Assembly (NCBI GenBank): GCA_035995185.1
Contig: DASYKT010000002.1
Span: 62,001 to 126,000, forward strand
Source: DASYKT01 sp035995185
GTDB taxonomy: Bacteria > Acidobacteriota > Blastocatellia > Pyrinomonadales > Pyrinomonadaceae
Direction: 5' to 3'
DNA: 64,000 nt
Positions 15,382-23,678 of this stretch are shown here, one piece after another. Under the pieces are notes generated by a model. The model saw only the letters and a program-made list of their open reading frames with translations. It made no database searches and was not told the origin of the DNA. The translations under genes were made by a program, and so were the position numbers. Positions within the stretch are counted from its first letter, which is position 1; every line of letters begins with the position of its first letter.

Positions 15382-18144
15382 ATGAACGGACACGAGATCA
15401 GAAATAAATTCCTCTTATATTTCGAGAAACAGGGGCATAAGATAATTCACTCTTCGCCGCTGCTGCCGGCGAACGACCCGACGCTGCTTTTTGTCAACGC
15501 GGGAATGAACCAGTTCAAGGACGTTTTTCTCGGCAACGACAAGCGCGAATACACGCGCGCCGTGACGGCGCAGAAATGCCTGCGCGCCGGCGGCAAACAC
15601 AACGATCTGGACGAGGTAGGCAAGACCGCGCGCCACGGTACTTTTTTTGAGATGCTGGGCAATTTCAGCTTTGGCGATTATTTCAAGCAGGACGCGATCG
15701 ATTTTGCCTGGGATTTTCTGATCAACCAATTACATCTTGACCCCGCGCGGCTGTGGTTTTCCGTTTTCGAAGGCGACGCGGATGTTCCCGCCGATGATGA
15801 GGCCCGCGCGCTCTGGGAAAAAGCAGGCGCTGCGCCCGAAAGAATTTTAGGTTTCGGACGTAAGGATAATTTCTGGCAGATGGGCGACACCGGCCCCTGC
15901 GGCCCGTGTTCGGAGATCCATTACTATACCGGCGACGATCCGGGCAGCGCGGACAACAACGCGAAATGGGTGAACGGCGAGGGCGATACGACCATGGAAT
16001 TCTGGAACCTGGTCTTTATGCAGTACAACCGTATCGAGACCGCGCCGGGGCAGTTCAAACTCGAACTGCTGCCGGCGCCCTCCGTCGATACCGGCATGGG
16101 GCTCGAACGCATCACTACTCTGTTGGGCGGTCAGAGCTCGATATTTGAAACTTCGCTGCTTAGGCCGATCGTCGATTTCACGGCCGGTCTCGCCGGTGTA
16201 AATTACTCGTATGAAACCCAGGAAGGTTTTGCCTGCCGCGTCGTCACCGACCACGCGCGCTCGACGGCGTTTGCCATTGCCGACGGCATTTTGCCCGGCA
16301 ACGAAGGCCGCAATTATGTGCTGCGCAAAATAATGCGCCGCGCCATCTATCACGGCCGCGAGCACCTCGGATTTAAAGGAATGTTCTTCCACGAGGTCTG
16401 CAACTTTGTCGTCGATCAGATGCGCGAAGCTTATCCGGAACTCGAAGCTCAACGCGATTTTATCGGCAAGATGGTGCGGCTGGAAGAAGAAAGATTTGGG
16501 AATACGCTGACGGTCGGATTGGCAAAACTGGATGAGCTTTTCAAAGAAAAGTCTGCACCTGACTTTAAAGATTTTGCGAAGCTTTACGATACCTATGGAA
16601 CGCCGCGCGATCTGACCCGCATTGCGCTGGAAGAACGCGGCGTGGAAGTATCTGAAGAAGAATTTAATGAAAATTTCGATGCCGCGATAGCAGAGCTGCA
16701 AGCGCAAAGCGGTATCGGCAAAACTCAGCGCAACGAGCAGATAAATCCGATCTATGCGACCGTTTTGGAATCAACCGGCAAGAACGAATTTCGCGGCTAT
16801 GAAGCAACCGAGGTCGAAAATGCCAAAGTTATTTCGCTGGTGAAAGATGACAAACAGGTAGATCAATTAAACGAAGGCGACGAAGGCCTGATCGTGCTCG
16901 ATAACACTCCGTTCTATGCGGAGTCAGGCGGGCAGGTGGGTGATACGGGTACTCTGGTGGGTTACGGGTCAGCAGATGCGTCCTCTGACAAAACCGGGGC
17001 CAGCCTGGCTAAGGTCTTCGATACTTTTTCACCCGTTACCGGAGTGATCCTGCACAAATCAAAGATCGAGCGCGGCTCTATCAAGGTCGGCGATACGGTC
17101 ACGGCGACGGTCGACGTTGAGAAACGCGACGCGACCAGACGTAATCACACCGCCACGCACCTGGTCCATGCGGCGTTAAAAGAAGTATTGGGTTCACACG
17201 TGAAGCAGGCTGGTTCGGTGGTCGCGCCGAGTTATCTGCGTTTTGATTTTACGCATTACCAGCCGCTGACCGAGGCGGAAATTACCGAGGTCGAAAACCT
17301 GGTCAATTATCACATCCTGCAAAACGTTCCGGTAAGTACCGACGTGATGGATATCGAGGAAGCGATGCGCAGCGGGGCGGTCGCGCTCTTTGGCGAAAAG
17401 TACGGGTCGGCTGTGCGCGTGCTGAGCGTGGGCGAGGGTATTTTTTCGAAGGAGCTTTGCGGCGGCACGCACGTGAAAGCGACGGGCGATATCGGCAGCT
17501 TTAAAATAACTTCGGATGAGGCTATCGCTTCGGGTGTAAGGCGCATTCGCGCGATCACCGGTTTCGATGCCTTTGAGCGTTTTCGTGAGGATGAAAAACT
17601 TATCGACCGCTCGCTTGGCGCTTTGCGTACGCAGCGCGATCAATTGCCTGTTGCGATCGAAAAATTGCAGGAGGAATTAAAACGCACGCGCAAGGAAGTG
17701 GTCGAGCTAAAGCTTAAGATGGCTACGGGCGAGTTCTCTCTTACGGGCGGTCCCATGGAAGCAGATATAGCCCGCAATGTTGCCGGTGTGCAGGTCATTA
17801 CCAAGGCGGTCGAAGGATTGGACAAAGGCGGCATGCGTCACCTGTCCGACACGCTGCTTTCCAAATTAAAGTCGGGCGTGATAGTTCTTGGCCAGATCGT
17901 GCCCGGAAAAATTACCGATGATGGCGCGAAAGAGCCGGACAAAGTTTCGCTCATCGCGCGCGTGTCTGACGATCTGACCGGAAAGGTTAAGGCGGGCGAT
18001 ATCATCAAAGAGATAGCACCTATTGTCGATGGGCGCGGCGGCGGCAAAGCCGACATGGCAGAAGGCGGCGGCACCGAAGTGGCAAAGCTTTCCGAAGCGC
18101 TCGAGGCCAGTTACGGTGTGATCGAAAAAATGCTGGCAGGCTGA
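15382..18144 (+). CDS. alaS: Alanine-tRNA ligase
   Basis: Charges tRNA-Ala in the cytoplasm; 920 residues. The class II catalytic core occupies residues 1-460 (ARHGTFFEMLGNFSFGDYF, motif 2/3 segments GMGLERITTLLGG). The editing domain carries the zinc ligands HTATHLVHAAL (H-x3-H) and CGGTHV, and the C-terminal DHHA1-type domain ends with GRGGGKADMAEGGG. The length is a little above the usual 870-880 residues. Nothing suggests a defect. It is not obviously in an operon with the genes upstream. No clear Shine-Dalgarno sequence precedes the ATG at 15382. Confidence 0.97.
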   Translation: MNGHEIRNKFLLYFEKQGHKIIHSSPLLPANDPTLLFVNAGMNQFKDVFLGNDKREYTRAVTAQKCLRAGGKHNDLDEVGKTARHGTFFEMLGNFSFGDYFKQDAIDFAWDFLINQLHLDPARLWFSVFEGDADVPADDEARALWEKAGAAPERILGFGRKDNFWQMGDTGPCGPCSEIHYYTGDDPGSADNNAKWVNGEGDTTMEFWNLVFMQYNRIETAPGQFKLELLPAPSVDTGMGLERITTLLGGQSSIFETSLLRPIVDFTAGLAGVNYSYETQEGFACRVVTDHARSTAFAIADGILPGNEGRNYVLRKIMRRAIYHGREHLGFKGMFFHEVCNFVVDQMREAYPELEAQRDFIGKMVRLEEERFGNTLTVGLAKLDELFKEKSAPDFKDFAKLYDTYGTPRDLTRIALEERGVEVSEEEFNENFDAAIAELQAQSGIGKTQRNEQINPIYATVLESTGKNEFRGYEATEVENAKVISLVKDDKQVDQLNEGDEGLIVLDNTPFYAESGGQVGDTGTLVGYGSADASSDKTGASLAKVFDTFSPVTGVILHKSKIERGSIKVGDTVTATVDVEKRDATRRNHTATHLVHAALKEVLGSHVKQAGSVVAPSYLRFDFTHYQPLTEAEITEVENLVNYHILQNVPVSTDVMDIEEAMRSGAVALFGEKYGSAVRVLSVGEGIFSKELCGGTHVKATGDIGSFKITSDEAIASGVRRIRAITGFDAFERFREDEKLIDRSLGALRTQRDQLPVAIEKLQEELKRTRKEVVELKLKMATGEFSLTGGPMEADIARNVAGVQVITKAVEGLDKGGMRHLSDTLLSKLKSGVIVLGQIVPGKITDDGAKEPDKVSLIARVSDDLTGKVKAGDIIKEIAPIVDGRGGGKADMAEGGGTEVAKLSEALEASYGVIEKMLAG

Positions 18145-18151
18145 AATTTTT

Positions 18152-18221
18152 TAGCCGCGGATCTTCGCGGATGAACACAGATAAAATCTTATCAGTGTAG
18201 ATCCGTGACCATCCGCGGCTA
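18152..18221. repeat. Long palindrome between alaS and the EamA gene
   Basis: TAGCCGCGGAT (18152-18162) pairs with ATCCGCGGCTA (18211-18221), and inner bases also pair (ATCTTCGCGGATGAACACAG with the inverse). TTTTTG follows on the plus strand, so it probably terminates alaS. It fills nearly the whole convergent gap. Confidence 0.75.
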
Positions 18222-18229
18222 TTTTTGTC

Positions 18230-19237
18230 TTATGCTCTGGCGGTTGATGTCTTGCATTCCGGCAGGGTTGTTTCCTTGGCCGCGATCGCCTGTTCTTTTT
18301 TGCTCTTTTTAGTCGAAGTTATCAGCGCGACCGAGCCGATGATTATCGCCGCTCCGAAAAGCATCTGTCCGGTCAGCGTTTCGCCCGCGATCGCCCAGCC
18401 GAGTAAAACTGCAATAGCCGGATTAACATAAGCGTAGGTTGAAACCATCGCCGGCTGTGCGTTTTTCAGAAGCCAGCTATAGGCAGTGTAAGCCACGATC
18501 GCTCCGACAAAGATCAAATAGGCCAGCGCTGCCCAGGAACGCGCAGAGATCGCGTTAAGGTTTAACGTCGACCACTCGCCGGCGAAAGTTCCCATCAGCA
18601 GCAGAACGATACCGCCCAAAAGCATCTGCATTCCCGAAGCAAGAATCGGCGACCTGGCCGCCTGCGCCCGCGTGCCGTAGAGCGAACCTATCGCCCACGA
18701 AAGCGAGGCCACCAGGATCAGGACCGTGCCGAAAAGCTGTTCGCCGGCGGTTACCGTGGAGCCGGGGGCCGGCGCGCCGTTAGGCAAGAGCAGCAAAACG
18801 CCGACAAATCCCAATAACAGCCCGGCCGAAACCAGAAAATTCGGACGCTGTCCGCGCAGGAAGATCCAGTTGAGCAGCACTATACAAAACGGCGTGGTGG
18901 CGATCAAAAGCGCCGTTAAGCTGGATGAAATATAATGTTCGCCGACGACCACGCCGCCGTTCCCGCCTGCTAATAAAAGCGTGCCGACGATCAGGCTGGT
19001 GCGCCAGTGAACGAGTTTTGGTTTTTCATAGCCCGGCGAAAACCTTGCCCAAAGATAGAGCAATCCGCCGGCGATAGTGAAACGAAAACCGGCCATCAAA
19101 AATGTCGGAATGGTTTCGATGGCGTATTTGATCGCCAGGTATGTCGAACCCCAAATAATGTAGACGGCCGCAAAAGCCGCGATCAATAAGATAAGATTGC
19201 GTTTGTTATCTAAATTGCTTCCCGCTTGTTCGCTCAT
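18230..19237 (-). CDS. EamA/RhaT family (DMT) exporter
   Basis: 335 residues with ten predicted membrane helices in two homologous halves, the drug/metabolite transporter arrangement (first half from IIWGSTYLAIKYAIETIPTF, second from WAIGSLYGTRAQ to LLGWAIAGETLTGQMLFGAA). Members usually export amino acids or other small metabolites through the inner membrane. Its start follows an Lrp/AsnC regulator gene by ten bases, so the two form an operon; an amino-acid cargo is therefore likely but not shown. Confidence 0.9.
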   Translation of the reverse strand: MSEQAGSNLDNKRNLILLIAAFAAVYIIWGSTYLAIKYAIETIPTFLMAGFRFTIAGGLLYLWARFSPGYEKPKLVHWRTSLIVGTLLLAGGNGGVVVGEHYISSSLTALLIATTPFCIVLLNWIFLRGQRPNFLVSAGLLLGFVGVLLLLPNGAPAPGSTVTAGEQLFGTVLILVASLSWAIGSLYGTRAQAARSPILASGMQMLLGGIVLLLMGTFAGEWSTLNLNAISARSWAALAYLIFVGAIVAYTAYSWLLKNAQPAMVSTYAYVNPAIAVLLGWAIAGETLTGQMLFGAAIIIGSVALITSTKKSKKEQAIAAKETTLPECKTSTARA

Positions 19238-19247
19238 ACTTCTCTGG

Positions 19248-19724
19248 TTACTTCCTTTTCTTTCCGTTTTCCGAAACGATCCTGTCCAGCGGCAGTGCCG
19301 TAGTTTCCTTAAAGGTCTTTAAAACTACCGTGGTGCGGGTGTCTAAAACATTCGGAATAGGTTTTATTTTTTCGCGCAGGAGTTTCGCTAACTCTTCGGT
19401 ATCTTTGGTGCGTATCTTGAGCAGGTAACAATCCTCGCCGGCTACGTCATGCACTTCCAGCACCTCCGGAATAGCAGCCAATGCGCTTTCGACATAGGCA
19501 CAATCGCTGGTGCGGACGGAAACGAACACCGTCAGCCCAAAACCGACCTGCCGGGGATCGATATCGGCGGAGTAACCGCGGATCAGTCCGCGCTCTTCCA
19601 GTTTGCGCACGCGCTCTAAAACGGCCGACGGCGCCAAACCTACCTGCCGGGCTATGTCGGCGTTAGTGATCCGGGCATCCTGCTGGATTATCTCAAGAAT
19701 CTGCTTGTCGGTTTCGTTAATCAT
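19248..19724 (-). CDS. Lrp/AsnC family transcriptional regulator
   Basis: 158 residues: an N-terminal winged HTH (residues 6-55; ILEIIQQDARITNADIARQV) and a C-terminal RAM ligand-binding domain (residues 70-150; HDVAGEDCYLLKIRTKDTEE). Such regulators bind amino acids and often control a linked transporter. Gene order regulator-transporter on the same transcript suggests that it controls the EamA exporter and itself. A strong promoter with a dyad over the -10 lies just upstream (19744-19773). Confidence 0.93.
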   Translation of the reverse strand: MINETDKQILEIIQQDARITNADIARQVGLAPSAVLERVRKLEERGLIRGYSADIDPRQVGFGLTVFVSVRTSDCAYVESALAAIPEVLEVHDVAGEDCYLLKIRTKDTEELAKLLREKIKPIPNVLDTRTTVVLKTFKETTALPLDRIVSENGKKRK

Positions 19725-19743
19725 TCTGTTTTCCTGCTGATAT

Positions 19744-19773
19744 AAGAATATTCTTCTGTAAATAGTTTGTCAA
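19744..19773 (-). promoter_or_regulatory. Sigma-70 promoter with dyad operator for the Lrp-EamA operon
   Basis: On the minus strand TTGACA (19768-19773) and TATTCT (19745-19750) are spaced by exactly 17 bases. A perfect 12-base palindrome AAGAATATTCTT (19744-19755) covers the -10 hexamer, placed where an autoregulating Lrp protein could block RNA polymerase. The start codon is 20 bases downstream with AGGA in between. Confidence 0.75.
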
Positions 19774-19809
19774 GCAGAATTTTCACCTCTTTTTTTAGTT
19801 TTGGGCAAA

Positions 19810-19850
19810 AAAAGAACGGCCGCAAGAAAGTGATTTCACGGCCGCTTTTG
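19810..19850 (-). terminator. Terminator downstream of the lipase gene
   Basis: CGGCCG (19817-19822 and 19839-19844) pairs, with GAAA/TTTC inside; on the minus strand it is followed by TTCTTTTTTT. It lies 28 bases after the end of the +1-frame tail of the lipase, which supports that tail being part of the transcript. On the plus strand CTTTTGTCTTTT follows, so it may work both ways. Confidence 0.82.
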
Positions 19851-19877
19851 TCTTTTGGCGATACCTACTCGATGTTA

Positions 19878-19979
19878 TCAGTCGCAGTTGAACGGCTTAG
19901 CGCCCGCATAGGTCAAATACGTGCAGCGGGCGTGCTGGCAGCTAGCCTGTTCGAACCACTGTTCTATCATGGAGTCTTT
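19878..19979 (-). other. +1-frame continuation of the class 3 lipase gene (probable true C-terminus)
   Basis: Skipping one base (the T at 19980) at the lipase TAA opens a frame of 33 codons to TGA at 19878: K-D-S-M-I-E-Q-W-F-E-Q and then a cysteine-containing end (C-x4-C and a final Cys). Joined to the preceding GGH it makes GGHKDSMIEQWF, which resembles the C-terminal catalytic-His motif (H-x-M-x2-Y/W) of class 3 lipases. An independent 30-residue peptide starting at the ATG 19968-19970 is the alternative; no Shine-Dalgarno sequence stands at the proper distance. Confidence 0.55.
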
Positions 19980-20883
19980 AGTGTCCACCGGGGCAGACAT
20001 TCTTCGAGGTGTTAAATTGAATCGTGTTGTTAGTGGGCTGCGTGTAATATGAGCTTTGCCACCACTCCGTTCCTTCCAGAGTAGCCGCCAGGGTCAAGAT
20101 AGCTTCCTGCAGAGTGACCGTGATGCCGTCGTAGGTAACACTGATCTGGCTGGCCGCCGGCGCCGGGGGCGGAAACATAAAACCCATGTTGCCAATAGTG
20201 GCCGAAGCCATCGGCACGATGTCGATAATATTATAAAAACGATAGGCAGCGTCGAAAGTCGCGTCATAGGCATTGGCGAATGCCTGGTTGCCGACCGCCG
20301 GCGCGGCAAAGGTCATCACCGGAAACAGAATGGGAATGGGCTTTTTTGCCGACTGGATCTGGTAATAAAGCCAGGGAGCAAAGACGGTTGACAGGCCGCC
20401 GCCCAGGCTGTGCCCGACCACCCCGATCGAATCGAAATCGCTGGTCAGTTTTCCCAGCAAATAATCAAGCATGCGTGTTTGTGTCTTTTTTACCGGATCG
20501 GTCATAACAAGGCTGGTAAGATCTGCCAGTCCGTAGGAAGCGCCAAGCGAGATCCTGGGTTTTGTGGAGCTGGATGGGTAAGTCCAGTCGACCTGATCGA
20601 AGACATTAAAATCCTGCTCGAACCAGTCCTGAAATGTTGCCCAGCTAAAGCTGAGAACCGAACCCCTGACCGCCACTATGTATTGTGCCCCGTTATAGGC
20701 TATGTAGGCGTAATTTCCGTTCACCTCTTTATCCGGCCACCAAACACATTTCCAATCCGGTGCATGAACATTCAGCAGGTTGGTTATAGCGTCATAACCT
20801 GTTTCATAAGCGATCGCCGCCAGCGTCATCGCAATATCTTCTCCCGCGCCGCTATTTTTTTTATCACCGATAGATTTACTCAT
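19978..20883 (-). CDS. Class 3 lipase-like hydrolase, apparently frameshifted at the C-terminus
   Basis: 301 residues in the main frame. The nucleophile elbow GHSLGGGLS (Ser near residue 155) and an acid in NIIDIVPMA (near 215) are those of a fungal-type/class 3 lipase. The catalytic His expected about 60 residues later is only reached as the last residue, GGH, before a TAA; the next frame continues the family pattern (see 19878-19979). I start at the ATG at 20883 (MSKSIGD) because GGGAAGG lies 8 bases upstream; an ATG 39 bases earlier has no site. No signal peptide is visible, unusual for a lipase. Substrate unknown. Confidence 0.82.
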   Translation of the reverse strand: MSKSIGDKKNSGAGEDIAMTLAAIAYETGYDAITNLLNVHAPDWKCVWWPDKEVNGNYAYIAYNGAQYIVAVRGSVLSFSWATFQDWFEQDFNVFDQVDWTYPSSSTKPRISLGASYGLADLTSLVMTDPVKKTQTRMLDYLLGKLTSDFDSIGVVGHSLGGGLSTVFAPWLYYQIQSAKKPIPILFPVMTFAAPAVGNQAFANAYDATFDAAYRFYNIIDIVPMASATIGNMGFMFPPPAPAASQISVTYDGITVTLQEAILTLAATLEGTEWWQSSYYTQPTNNTIQFNTSKNVCPGGH

Positions 20884-20930
20884 TTTTTGACCTTCCCTTT
20901 TAAGCTGACAATTTAATTTCAAAGCAAAAA

Positions 20931-20962
20931 AGCCGCGCCGATCCGGCGCAGACTTTTTCGGA
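20931..20962 (-). terminator. Terminator between the peptidoglycan-binding gene and the lipase gene
   Basis: GCGCCG (20939-20944) pairs with CGGCGC (20948-20953) over a 3-base loop; CTTTTTTG follows on the minus strand and ACTTTTTC on the plus strand. It separates the upstream minus-strand gene (ending 21069) from the lipase. Confidence 0.75.
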
Positions 20963-21068
20963 CCAGGTTCTACAAATGCACTTAAGCCCTGATACTGTAA
21001 TGTTTACCCTATGTATTTGTCAATTCATTTACGGTAATGTTAAACTTTGTTTAAGAATTTTGTGGAAG

Positions 21069-21701
21069 TTACAACGCTTTCTGCTTTTCTGTTAATTGGA
21101 TGCTCATGTTCTCGAGTGTCTGACGGTTAAGCGTTCCGGTTACCTTAATATCATTCGTAGCTTGATACTTTCTTAAGCCTTCACGGGTATCTTCGTTAAG
21201 TTCACCGTTAGCTTCACCGCTGTAAAAACCCTTCTCTTTGAGCAGGGCCTGCGCCAGCTGTATCTGATCTTTGGTAGCACGGAAAATAGGCGGCTTCTTT
21301 TTGCCGTCGGCTGAAGCGGCAGTTTCCGGTTTGGGCGGTTTCGGAACGCCTTTTTGGGAATCGGTCAATGGAACATTCATTTTTTCCAGCGTTTCCTTAT
21401 TCAAGGTTCCGGAGATCTTTAGATCTTCCACCAACTGGTATTTCTGCAGGCCGATGCGCGTCGCATCGTCGAGTTTTCCGGTTTGCTCACCGCTATATAG
21501 AGTGCGCTCTTTGAGAATTGCTTGAGCTTGTTTGACCTGGTCTTTGGTCGCCCGAAAAACCGGGCCGCGTTTTTTAGCGGTCTTTGCGGTTTCGGCCGTG
21601 TTGGTGGAATTTCCCGCGTTCGAATTTCCCGGTACGGCCGGTTGCGCCGAAAGCGTGAAAGAAAGCGACAGGGTAAGTAGGAGCAGTCCTACGCTTTTCA
21701 T
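21069..21701 (-). CDS. Secreted protein with two tandem peptidoglycan-binding-like repeats
   Basis: 210 residues. After a signal peptide (LLLLTLSLSFTLSAQP) come two nearly equal repeats of about 60 residues (near 48-115 and 140-208), each with the pattern RATKDQVKQAQAILKE, YSGE, LQKYQ, SGTLNKETLEKM, the helical hallmarks of a PG_binding_1 domain. They are joined by a Pro/Lys-rich linker. The protein probably sticks to the cell wall without cleaving it. It is divergent from a lytic transglycosylase gene; TTGACA at 21771-21776 (minus strand) is a likely -35 element. Confidence 0.85.
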   Translation of the reverse strand: MKSVGLLLLTLSLSFTLSAQPAVPGNSNAGNSTNTAETAKTAKKRGPVFRATKDQVKQAQAILKERTLYSGEQTGKLDDATRIGLQKYQLVEDLKISGTLNKETLEKMNVPLTDSQKGVPKPPKPETAASADGKKKPPIFRATKDQIQLAQALLKEKGFYSGEANGELNEDTREGLRKYQATNDIKVTGTLNRQTLENMSIQLTEKQKAL

Positions 21702-21861
21702 AATGTAATCCTCCGTGGAAGTAAAAGATTTCTAAATTGTGAAAAGGATATTCCCCGAAAACACCGCCGCTGTCAAGATTTTTACAAACTCAAACTAATT
21801 CATTAGCCGGAACTTTTGCCGGTTTGAATTTCCCAAAATTAAAACCTAAGGCGAATATAAA

Positions 21862-22758
21862 ATGAAAAAAGTTTTCTCGATCTCATTGCTGGTCTTGACT
21901 CTAAGCATTTGCGCCGCAGCCCAGCGCGCAAACTATTCTTTTGACAATTTCAGCTCGGGCGGCGTCACCGTCATTTCCCCCGCCAAACCCGCCGCTAAAC
22001 CGACACTTAAAGCACCCCGTTCCGCTAAAAAGAACTCTTCCGCAAAAAAAGATGCAGCCATAACGGCCGCGAACCCGCTGGTGAAAAAGACCGTTCAGCA
22101 AAGAACGTCGCGGGTAGAAGATTCACTGGCGCTGTCAGACGTTTATAAATCCGCCCCGAGAAATTCGTCGTCCAATAAAATGTCGGCGGGCCTGACAAAA
22201 TCCATGCACGGCTTTACCACCGGTGACAGCACGATCGACAGTTATATCGTTGCTTCCTGTGCGCGCTACGGTATAGATCCGCTTTTGATCTATGCGCAAA
22301 TGCACCAGGAATCGTCTTTCAAACCCCGCGCGCTTTCTTATAAAGGCGCCAGCGGCTATATGCAGTTAATGCCCGGCACGGCGCGGCGCTTTGGCGTGAC
22401 AAATATTTGGGACCCGCAGCAAAACATCGATGCGGGCGTCCGTTACATGCGCTGGCTGCTGGATACTTTTAACGGCGACATGTCCCTGGCGCTGGCCGGT
22501 TACAACGCCGGTGAAGGCGCGGTGATGAAGTATGGCTGGCAAATCCCGCCCTACAACGAAACCCGCGAATATGTGCGCCGCATCAGCGCCCGTTACGAAA
22601 TGATCCGTAACCCGAACGCTCCGCGAATGGCCGCCAGAGTTCCTTCCGCGATGTTGGCCAAACTGGAAAAGAAAGAATCTACCCCGTTAAGTCTTTATGA
22701 AAAGGCGATCTATGCCGTGAAGATGCCCGACGGCAGAATGCGCCTGGTAAGTCAATAA
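21862..22758 (+). CDS. Secreted lytic transglycosylase (SLT domain)
   Basis: 298 residues: signal peptide (ISLLVLTLSICAAAQ), a low-complexity basic linker (residues 30-110), then an SLT domain near 125-245. The catalytic Glu lies in MHQESSFKPRALSYKGASG (near 150), with the usual GYMQLMPGTARRFGV, AGVRYMRWLL and LAGYNAGEGAV following. It cleaves the glycan strands of peptidoglycan in the periplasm, forming anhydromuramic ends. The divergent neighbour also binds the cell wall, which suggests joint regulation. A terminator lies at 22802-22831. Confidence 0.93.
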   Translation: MKKVFSISLLVLTLSICAAAQRANYSFDNFSSGGVTVISPAKPAAKPTLKAPRSAKKNSSAKKDAAITAANPLVKKTVQQRTSRVEDSLALSDVYKSAPRNSSSNKMSAGLTKSMHGFTTGDSTIDSYIVASCARYGIDPLLIYAQMHQESSFKPRALSYKGASGYMQLMPGTARRFGVTNIWDPQQNIDAGVRYMRWLLDTFNGDMSLALAGYNAGEGAVMKYGWQIPPYNETREYVRRISARYEMIRNPNAPRMAARVPSAMLAKLEKKESTPLSLYEKAIYAVKMPDGRMRLVSQ

Positions 22759-22801
22759 AACATTCCTACGAGTTCTTCTCCTCCTAGTCTAGAGACACTC
22801 A

Positions 22802-22831
22802 CGGCCAGTTAAAAAAGCTGGCCGTTTTTTT
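22802..22831 (+). terminator. Terminator of the lytic transglycosylase gene
   Basis: CGGCCAG (22802-22808) pairs with CTGGCCG (22818-22824), followed by seven T residues, 44 bases after the stop codon. Confidence 0.92.
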
Positions 22832-22850
22832 ATTAGTGCTTTTCAATTAA

Positions 22851-22906
22851 ACTCCCCTCCTTACGAAGGAGGGGTGGCGCACGTTTCGTGCGACGGGGTG
22901 GTTCTT
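22851..22906. repeat. Family E repeat, copy 1
   Basis: CCCCTCCTTACGAAGGAGGG then GTGGCGCACGTTTCGTGCGA and CGGGGTGGTTCTT: two adjacent small hairpins with a fixed end. Copy 2 is at 23093-23144; the end word GGGGTGGTTCT also occurs alone at 11350-11360 and inverted at 28583-28594. Confidence 0.8.
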
Positions 22907-22947
22907 TCTTTAGTCCCGTAGGGACGTAATATTTGTAGTAACGAGTT

Positions 22948-23045
22948 TGGACCTTCCGGACTGCAAATTTATTTACTTAAATGTTTATTATTTATCACGC
23001 GAGCTGACCACCTCTCAGGTTGGGAAGGGTTGCTTGCGCCCGCTT
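22948..23045. repeat. Family A element, copy 4 (left end shortened)
   Basis: ACCTTCCGGACTGCAAATTT at the left, GACCACCTCTCAGGTTGGGA and AGGGTTGCTTGCGCCCGCTT at the right. The left terminal GCGGGCG arm is missing. Confidence 0.82.
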
Positions 23046-23055
23046 TAAAATTAAA

Positions 23056-23090
23056 TCGCCACTAGCTTTAGCTAGTAGCTAGTGGTTGTT
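23056..23090. repeat. Family F repeat, copy 1
   Basis: GCCACTAGCTTTAGCTAGTA with GCTAGTGGT: a short palindrome centred on CTAGC words. Related copies lie at 32061-32191 and 63306-63353. Confidence 0.75.
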
Positions 23091-23092
23091 AA

Positions 23093-23144
23093 GCACCCCT
23101 CCTTACGAAGGAGGGGTGGCTCTTTAGCGCCGGAGTGGTTCTCT
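23093..23144. repeat. Family E repeat, copy 2
   Basis: CACCCCTCCTTACGAAGGAG then GGGTGGCTCTTTAGCGCCGG and AGTGGTTCTCT. It shares the first hairpin and the end with copy 1 but has a different second hairpin. Confidence 0.8.
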
Positions 23145-23149
23145 AGTAT

Positions 23150-23407
23150 TTATTTATATTTCGCGGGCAGGTCTAAATCGTCGTCGATTAATTTGTCTGT
23201 CGAAATTCCCGCTATTTTGGCATAAGCTTTTAGTGTGAGCAGCCCAGGAATTCTTTCTCCCAACTCGTAACGAGCCACGTAACCGCGATAAATTTTCACG
23301 CCATGTCTTTCCAGAGCGTCAGCCATACCTGTCTGAGATAATCCCAACTTCACACGGATTTTAACGAGTTTTTCCGCCAGGCGTTCAGGCTGTTCGTGTC
23401 TCATCAA
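23150..23407 (-). CDS. Small XRE-family helix-turn-helix protein
   Basis: 85 residues, essentially one HTH_3 domain (KLGLSQTGMADALERHGVKI, YVARYELGERIPGL; near residues 18-57) with a short tail. It is probably a DNA-binding regulator of the Cro/CI kind, cytoplasmic. The start is open: a TTG at 23407 lies 9 bases after AAGGAG, an ATG at 23404 lies 12 bases after it; I kept the longer form. There is no toxin gene or phage gene next to it, so it is an orphan; both sides are repeats or an unknown gene. Confidence 0.78.
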   Translation of the reverse strand: MMRHEQPERLAEKLVKIRVKLGLSQTGMADALERHGVKIYRGYVARYELGERIPGLLTLKAYAKIAGISTDKLIDDDLDLPAKYK

Positions 23408-23678
23408 GAAAAAATCTCCTTGACAGGTTTCCAGATTTCACCTAAACTGCCTCCGAGTGAGAGCAACATTTCAAACTTTATGTCCCACGCCGTATTCTTT
23501 TGAATATGGCCGTGCGAATAGATCAAGATTTATCGCTCTTAGAGGTCAGCAGCATTACTCAGATGCTCGTTTTCAAAGATGTGGGATGTCGAACTAATTT
23601 TTGTAAGCATCCCTGTCAATCTCATCGCGAAAGCGGTGAGCGATATAAATATAACACTCTTAGGAGAGACTCAAAACC

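Noticed and set aside
15847..16707. 286-codon frame antisense to alaS
   Set aside because: alaS is clearly real and this frame is low-complexity antisense with no motif or ribosome site.
22851..23144. Possible CRISPR array (repeated CCTCCTTACGAAGGAGGGG)
   Set aside because: Only two copies, 240 bases apart, with another repeat family between; no regular spacer pattern and no cas gene.
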